NCBI GenBank assembly: GCA_015179125.1
Contig: WHVA01000136.1
Span: forward strand, 1 to 64,000
From: Gautieria morchelliformis
Taxonomy: Eukaryota > Basidiomycota > Agaricomycetes > Gomphales > Gomphaceae
Direction of reading: 5' to 3'
DNA: 64,000 nt
Below are positions 57,366 through 64,000 of this stretch, piece after piece. The position numbers and the translations under genes are program-made. Position 1 is the stretch's first letter; each line of letters begins with the position of its first letter. A model generated the notes under the pieces. The model searched no databases. It saw nothing but the letters and a program-made list of their open reading frames with translations, and was not told where the DNA came from.

Positions 57366-57842
57366 TTAGGACCACGCTCTTAGGTGGGTTGAGGTGGAAG
57401 GTAGTGGAGGGAATTAACCAGAAGGTCAGGGCTGCACGGTCATCAATTCTTGGCCGGCTGCAAATGGAAGATTTTCACGTTAGTCTGTACCTGGTGCATT
57501 TTGGATAAGTTAGATCTCTCAAGGTACATAGAAACCATGTTCACATGCTAATACACATTATAATACACGATAAACACGACGTCGTACACGCTCTAACACA
57601 CATGAGTCGACCCTCATGTGTGTAGTGCGCTCATTGACTGCACACGTACCCCATGTGCGCATGCGAAGCCATGCATGCGCGCAGACCAGAATTCCGCCCT
57701 CAGGCCCCCTGCCTCGTCGCTGATGCATGGGCCATCCGTCAACACTCCTCCCACCGCTGCTCGCATTGGCTGCTCGCAAGTGCCCCATTCACCACGACGA
57801 GTTGAAACTGCACATGTGTGCATCAGCAGGAATGCATATTGT

Positions 57843-58480
57843 CAAGGCGGCTTGCGGGGCATGTGTGGCATGGAGTTGTTGTGGGGTGTGCAGATGTGGG
57901 GTGCACGCTGCTGCACCTCCCAGTACGGCTGCGGCAGCTGTGCGCAGGTGTCTGCATGGTGGAGAGGGCTCTGAGGAGGCGCAGGGTGGGCGGATAAGGG
58001 GAAGGGCGCGGGTAAGGGTGCGGTGGCGGCGGTGGTAGTGGGCATGGCCAAGGCGGCTTGCGGGGCGTGTGTGGCACGGAGTTGTTGTGGGGTGCACAGA
58101 TGTGTGGTGCACGCTGCTGCACCTCCCAGTATGGCCGCGGCAGCTGTGCGCAGGTGTCTGCATGGTGGAGAGGGCTCTGAGGAGGCGCAGGGTGGGCGGA
58201 TAAGGGGAAGGGCGCGGGTAAGGGTGCGGTGGCGGCGGTGGTAGTGGGCATGGCCGAGGCGGCTTGCGGGGTGTGTGTGGCACGGAGTTGTTGAGGGGTG
58301 CGCGGATGTGTGGTGCACGCTGCTGCACCTCCCAGTATGGCCGCGGCAGCTGTGCGCAGGTGTCTGCACGGCTCTGAGGAGGCGCAGGGTGGGCGGATAA
58401 GGGGAAGGGTGCGGGTAAGGGTGCGGTGGCGGTGGTGGTAGTGGGCGCGGCCAAGGGGGCATGCGGGGCATGTTAGACAT
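57843..58480. repeat. 206-bp minisatellite, three units and a stub
   Basis: Tandem G/C-rich units start at 57844, 58050, 58256 and (a short stub) 58453, all beginning AAGGCGGCTTGCGGGG or a close variant. The first two periods are 206 bp; the third is 197 bp, explained by a 9-bp loss before GGCTCTGAGGAGGCG. Because 206 is not a multiple of 3 the same DNA is read in all three minus-strand frames in successive units, and all three stay open, giving Pro/His/Ala-rich phantom proteins. Confidence 0.92.
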
Positions 58481-58527
58481 CCCCTGCGATCGGCCTGTGC
58501 AGTGGAGTGAGAGGCGTTAAGTAGAAT

Positions 58528-59555
58528 CTACACATATCTGAGAGACTGTGCACCTCGAGCATAATAGGAGAAAAACATACCTCTGTCATCCAGCTCGAAC
58601 AGTACGTGGTTCAGCACGTGCAGGCTGCATGCCCAAACCACCACTCTAGGCAACCAGACATCCACTGGCAGGCAAACTGAAATCTCCTTTGCTCTTCTTC
58701 CTGCATTCAACACCTCAAGTGTAGGATAGGTCCCGTCATCCCATTCCTCTGGTAAGATGCCCATGTTCTTTGGCTGGAAGCCAGTATCCTCAAGCTCCTG
58801 GAGAACGCACCAGAATGCCACCTCCGCGGCGGGAGGTAATCTGTCAAATGGGTTCTGGTGACATGGTACCTTGACAGCTTGGTGTTTGATGTTGGCCTGC
58901 AGGTCTGCGCCAATCTGCCTTTGCAGAGTGGTAAATTCCTCTGCATCTGATTCTGCATCTGATTCATCTGGCATGGTGCGCAGATCCCTTGTGGCTGACG
59001 CATCACTCGATGCGTCAGTCGAATCTTCATCACTCGGATGACCAGCGCCGGACAAGCCATGAGCATGCGCGCCAGATTCTATGTCCACACCGTAGTAGCG
59101 CTCCAGGGTTTCTGGATGCACTCCAGTTAAATCATCCACTGGTGTACCTGAGGTAGTTTCACCTATGAAACGGAGATCCTGATCGAGCAAGTCAGCGACC
59201 AACGTTTAAGTAGGGCCGGATACTCTTACCAATGGGCTGCGGCTTTTTGTTTTATGACCTGATATTGGATGGTGATTCCATTGATCTTGAAATGCCTGGC
59301 AATCATCATTGATTAAGGTCAAAAAAACTCGGTGTAATAACCAGAGATGGCAAGGAATCAAAGGGTCGAGGCAGTGCCGTTTTTCTAAGCGAGTGAAAAA
59401 CGCATGCCACCGACGTGTGAATTGCGTTCCTACTTCAACCCACAACCATTCAATCCTTGTGTTCCTTGTTGATCTGTAGAGCATGAGAGAAGGTAGTATA
59501 AAAAACAGAGTGTGTGTTACTTACGAACCCCACATGAACGAAGCCCGACCGGGGC
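58528..59555 (-). pseudogene. fungal integrase-like (DDE) protein, C-terminal part cut by a Ty3 element
   Basis: Minus-strand gene whose 5' part is cut by the LTR at 59561. Visible: GRASFMWGS at the LTR edge, an intron (GTAAGT..CTACAG), then STRNTRIEWLWVEVGTQFTR, HLWLLHRVFLTLINDDC and FQDQWNHHPISG, then an acidic linker and PPAAEVAFWCVLQELEDTGF, PEEWDDGTYPTLEVL, RRAKEISVCLPVDVWLPR. The TRNTRIERLW..W..FF..L pattern is the end of a large basidiomycete family annotated as integrase-core proteins, possibly from DDE elements. The catalytic part would be on the far side of the Ty3 insertion, outside the window. Not functional here. Confidence 0.7.
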
Positions 59556-59560
59556 CCTTG

Positions 59561-60054
59561 TGTCAGGGGACACCCTGTTTTCCATTTCCAGTTCCAACAC
59601 CACACCCAGTTCCGACTCCATTTCCGACTCTGCTTCCAATTCCGATTCAATCTCCGCCTCCGCTTTCGGAAATGATTCCGCTTCTGGGAGAACTTCCACC
59701 AGTTCTGTTCGCTTTGCCAGTTCCACTCCAATTTCCGACTTCCACTCTCGGAACAGTGTCGGAAATCAAGCGACTCGCATAATAGGTGGCATCAAGGGTC
59801 GATCAAGGGTCAGGGAGGTCAGGGAGATGCAGGGTTGATGGCGGGTGCCAAGTGTTGTCCCTGGCTGCGCAGCATAGTATAATATGGGCTCGCTGACATT
59901 GGGGGTCCTTAGACTTTTCTCTTTGGATTTCCCCTTGTCAGGTGAGAATCCCCTCTCTTGTATACTCTATTTATTTATACATACTTTGGATTTCCCCTTG
60001 TCAGTTGTGTGGTAGTGTGATCTCCACAACTAGCCAGGGTTGCCCTTACAGCAG
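59561..60054 (+). mobile_element. 5' LTR of the Ty3/Gypsy element
   Basis: 494 bp beginning TGTCAGGGGACACCC and ending GGGTTGCCCTTACA, i.e. TGT..ACA ends. The 5' half is a run of TTCCGA/TTCCAA-like words; TTGGATTTCCCCTTGTCAG occurs twice (about 59924 and 59986). A related LTR fragment lies at 17650-17936. Confidence 0.75.
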
Positions 60055-63000
60055 AAAAGTCTCTCCCCTAGAGGACCGGCGGTCGTACTGCGGGTTGCAT
60101 TCGCCATAGGTGCGTTCGGAATCGGAGACAGCGACTCGGAGATCGCGACCTCTTCCGTACACACAGCGTACGACAGCCCCTCTTCTTACGTCCAGCTCCC
60201 AACTCCGGAAATCCCGTCCCATATTTCTCCTTCTGACATGGATCCGGACGATCGTCTTCGGAATATGGACGAGGAATTGACGCGGAACCAGATGAAGACT
60301 GACGTGATTGAAACAGCCTTACAAGCGATTTTGGCTAAGTTAGATATTCCACAAAGTGGTGGGAATGAAATGCTGGATGATCCGGATTTCGGAAAAGTGG
60401 AAGTAGTGGAAGAGAGGATGTCCGCGAAGTTAGCAAAGGTCAAACCCGCAACTCCGGCAGACTTTGACGGAGATCGGGAGAAGGGACGCGCATTCTTCAA
60501 CACGTGCAGCATCTACTTCGCAATTGTCGGAGACCTCTTTCCGAACGACCAGGCTCAGATTCACTGGGCATTGTCCTTTTTCAAGTCGGACCGCGCAGCT
60601 CGTTTTGCAAACAAGGTGATCTGACATGAGGCAAAGGGCAAGGGGAACTACTTCCGGGACTGGGATGCCTTCGAGAAAACATTTTCCGACCAGTTCTGCC
60701 TGAAAAACGAGCAGCTCACAGCCCTTACGAAGCTCGAGGGGACAAGCTGGTACCAGGCCAAGGATCTGGTCGATGACTACATCGATCGCTTCCAGGAGCT
60801 CATCGACCTTGCGGAATATGACGACGACAAGACGATCGTCATCAAATTCCGACGAGGACTTGATCCGACACTCCAGAACCAAGTCGCGCTGCTTGGGGAT
60901 GGAGCTCCGGATTTCGATGACCCGGAAGGGTGGTACCAAGCTGTGCAAAGGGTGTCCCGGAACAGGGAAGCAAATGAGGCCTTCGTGGAGACAAACCGGA
61001 ACATGACTCGCAGTTCCACTCGTCCTACTCCACCTATGCCAAAACCCGGAAGTGCATTCATTCCCACACGGAAAGTATTTCCGACGGTTGCTCCGCCTGC
61101 TCCATTAGGAACCATAGCCCTCCTCCCTCGAAGAGTGGCCCTGCCCCGATGGATGTTGACCGCATGCGTGGAAAAGGCCACAGAACTATCACCTGCTTCC
61201 GATGCTGACAACCAGGCCACTATGCTCGCGAGTGCCCCCAAGCCTTTGACATCCGGCTTATGACCACGGAGGAGAAACTCGAGCTCCTTCCAGAGTTCCT
61301 CGCACTGGCGGACATAAGCGGAGTGCCCACTGCAGAAGAACTTCCGAAAATGCGGAACATGGTCCACGGGAAGCGGAAGATGCGTCGGATTTTGTGACGC
61401 GCAGCAGGTGAGATGTGTGCCCCTGCTGCCTGTACATAACCGGTTTGCCTGTCTTGAAGTAGAGAATGAAAAGCCCCCACTCCCCTCACTTCGTACAGAC
61501 CCACCAGATAAAGTCACACAGAAACCGAATCCGACACCCCGTCCATCCCGCATCCGCCCTTGGGAGAGACGCCTCCCAAAGCACTATGTTGTTGCTTCCA
61601 CCCCTGGCCCCAAGTCACTAGTCATTAAGGTGGATATCCAGACGACAGATACTGCGGAAGTCAAATCCGGACCCGCCCTTGTCGACTGCGGGGCCACTGG
61701 ACAGTTTATGGACCGGGACTATGTGGAACGGAACCGACTGACCACGCGGAAGTTGCAACGTGCGATCCCGGTGTTCAATGTGGATGGAAGCCCCAACGAG
61801 GCAGGGTCCATCACGGAGATAGTAGACACAATTCTCCGCTATGATGGACACACAGAACGCACTTCCTTTGCAGTCACCAGCCTGGGGAAGCAAGACATCA
61901 TCCTCGGGTTTACCTGGCTCCAGGAGCACAACCCAGAGATCAATTGGCAGACTCGGAAGGTGCTGATGAGTTGGTGCCCAGCCAAGGGTCACATGTGCCG
62001 GTCGGAAGTGCGGAAGGAGCGCCAGGAGCAGCGGAAGACCGAACAGCTCATACAGACATGTCGTTCTGGCCCCCATCCACTGCTTACAGAAGAAGACTCG
62101 GAAGCGGAAGTTGAACCGGCTCCCACATTCAATTCCGATTCTGATTCCGATTCCGACTCCGATTCCGACTCCGACGTCATCCGACTCAGCCCGGAAGATA
62201 CTCTGGTGGAGGGGGAGCGCTTGCTGCACGTAAACCTTCCACCGGAAGCGGAACACATCCGCGCCACCGGAAATATTTCGCAACGCCTTGCTGAAGCCTC
62301 CAAGAAGCATGATAAAGCGGAGGTGGAAATTCCGGAGTACTTGCGGGAGTTTGAGGATGTCTTTGCCAAGGAGTCATTTGATGCCCTGCCTCCACGAAAG
62401 CTGTGGGACCATGCCATCGAGTTGGAGCCTGGGTCAAAGCCCACCAACTGCAAGGTCTACCCGCTGTCACCCAAGGAGCAGGTAGAGCTCGATGCATTCC
62501 TTGCGGAAAACCTCTGTACAGGGAGGATCCGCCCCTCCAAGTCACCCATGGCATCTCCGGTGTTCTTCATCAAGAAGAAGGACGGCTCGCTCAGACTTGT
62601 GCAGGATTACCGGGCCTTGAATGCGATCACGATCAAGAACCGGTACCCCATTCCACTCATTTCCGAACTAATCACACAACTCCACGGGGCAAGGTACTTC
62701 ACTAAGCTTGATGTCCGCTGGGGCTTCAATAATGTTCGGATCCGGGAGGGAGACGAGTGGAAGGCTGCATTCCGCACAAACCGAGGACTCTTTGAGCCAC
62801 AGGTCATGTTCTTTGGCCTCACCAACAGTCCCGCCACATTCCAGACGATGATGAATGACATTTTCCGTGACATGATAGCAGAAGGGGTTGTCTGCGTCTA
62901 CCTCGATGACATCCTCATCTTCACAAAACAATGTCCGAACATCGGGAAGTCGTGCGGAGAGTGCTGGAACGGCTCCGGGAATACAACCTGTGTCTCAAGC

Positions 63001-64000
63001 GGAAAAGTGCGAATTTGAGCGGACGCGGATAGAGTATCTTGGGGTGATTGTGTCGGAAGGGAAGGTGGAAATGGACCCGGTCAAAGTTTCCGGTGTATCG
63101 GATTGGCCCGTGCCGCGGAACAAGAAGGAGGTCCAGTCCTTCATTGGGTTTGTCAATTTCTACCAGCAGTTCGTCAAGGACTTCTCCTGCCACGCCCGTG
63201 CCCTCTTCGACCTCACCAAGAAGGAGGTTGGATGGCGGTGGGGAGAGCCGGAACAGGCCTCCTTTGACAAACTCAAAGAGCTGATCACTTCCGCCCCGGT
63301 CCTGATCTTTCCCGACGACTCTCGCCCTTATTGAGTCGAGGCGGATTCTTCCGACACAGCTACCGGAGCGGTCTTGTCACAACAGTCATCGGAAGACGGT
63401 GGGGGTGGCATCCGATTGCCTTCTTCTCTAAGAGCCTTAGTCCGGTTGAGCGGAACTATGAGATCCATGACAAGAAGATGCTAGCAATCATCCGAGTGCT
63501 GGAGGAGTGGCGACACTTCCTTGAGGGTGCTCTATGCCCATTTGAGATCTGGACAGACCACAAGAACCTCGAGTATTTCCGCACGTCTAAGAAGTTGAAC
63601 CGGCGACAAGCACGGTGGTCCCTACACCTGTCCCGGTTCGACTTCATGCTCCACCACCGCCCGGCCGCACCATGGGCAAACCCGATGCCCTATCCCGCCG
63701 TGCGGATCACGGAAGCGGAAGTGGAGACAACGCGGGTATAACACTGCTCCGCCCTAGTCTCTTTGCAATCCGCGCCCTAGAGGGAGTGACTGCAGTTGGG
63801 GCGGAAGCGGAAATGCTCCGGGACATCCGGAGGCAGTACCGGAATGGAGAGAAGGAGGAGGCAGTGGTGAAGGCGGTGGAGAAACTTCGGAAAGGGCACT
63901 CACGGTCTATACGGGCAGCGGAATGGTCGGAACGTGATGGACTGCACCACTTCAGAGGCAAGGTCTATGTTCCAGGTGGGGCGGACCTCCGCCGCCGCAT
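59561..64000 (+). mobile_element. Ty3/Gypsy retrotransposon, running off the window end
   Basis: Parts in order: 5' LTR (59561-60054), gag (from about 60238, MDPDDRLRNMDEELTR, to about 61400), protease with DCGATGQFMD (61690), reverse transcriptase with FFIKKKDGSLRLVQDYRALN, FGLTNSPATFQ and the catalytic VYLDDILIF (62900), connection domain VQSFIGFVNFYQQF (63130), RNase H with [20 protein letters not shown] and [10 protein letters not shown] (63420-63600), then the start of the integrase region (DGLHHFRGKVYVP, 63939). A (Ser-Asp)n run lies between protease and RT (62136-62178). The window ends before the integrase core. The element is broken, with several disruptions, but well preserved, so a fairly young fossil. 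It is inserted in the integrase-like gene to its left. Confidence 0.93.

Noticed and set aside
57843-58480. CRISPR array or proline-rich gene
   Set aside because: Units are 206 bp with no unique spacers, and the open frames shift every unit; it is a minisatellite.
62136-62178. microsatellite
   Set aside because: The GATTCC-type run codes a (Ser-Asp)n linker within the Ty3 polyprotein frame, so it is part of the element.

Overview
The window reads as nuclear DNA of a filamentous basidiomycete, most likely an Agaricomycete. Supporting signs are dense short introns (about 50-70 bp), class I hydrophobins with three small introns, O-methylsterigmatocystin-oxidoreductase-type P450 and salicylate-hydroxylase-type relics, a ferric reductase, chromodomain Ty3 retroelements and a Penelope-like element. 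A Cantharellales / Rhizoctonia-like genome is my best guess, from family resemblance only. No rRNA, functional tRNA, CRISPR array or telomere repeat was seen.

Layout. 1-18 kb is a repeat graveyard: a decayed cytochrome P450, a Penelope-like reverse transcriptase, LTR fragments, two solo LTRs with intact 5-bp target duplications, a hAT-type MITE with a perfect 8-bp duplication, a Copia gag relic and the 3' part of a Ty3 chromovirus with a spliced antisense gene lodged between integrase and LTR. 18-20 kb holds a secreted arrestin-like gene. 22-25 kb holds a truncated FAD monooxygenase and the 5' half of a LINE. 25.3-29.9 kb is a striking inverted duplication: two 1.8-kb arms, each with a complete hydrophobin gene, around a 0.9-kb spacer. 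30-32.6 kb is duplicated non-coding debris with a SINE.

32.6-52.2 kb is the host gene block: PP2A methylesterase (PME-1), then RIX7 and LAS1 sharing a promoter of about 90 bp, a second secreted arrestin-like paralogue, a mucin-like single-pass membrane protein, a ferric reductase and an alpha/beta hydrolase. RIX7 and LAS1 both serve maturation of the large ribosomal subunit (AAA remodeller and ITS2 endonuclease), so their head-to-head layout suggests co-expression. RIX7 and PME-1 converge with stops 46 bp apart.

52.2-64 kb is again accessory: a full-length tRNA-headed SINE with target duplication, a second case of a spliced antisense gene beside a retroelement polypurine tract and LTR, LTR fragments, a decayed lineage-specific gene, a 206-bp minisatellite, and an integrase-like gene cut by a Ty3/Gypsy element that runs off the window end.

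Three decayed non-LTR genes each carry a stop best explained as CGA to TGA, pointing to C-to-T mutation (RIP-like or methyl-cytosine decay). Exon joins were worked out by hand from GT/GC..AG sites, reading frame and, for the arrestin-like pair, agreement between paralogues.
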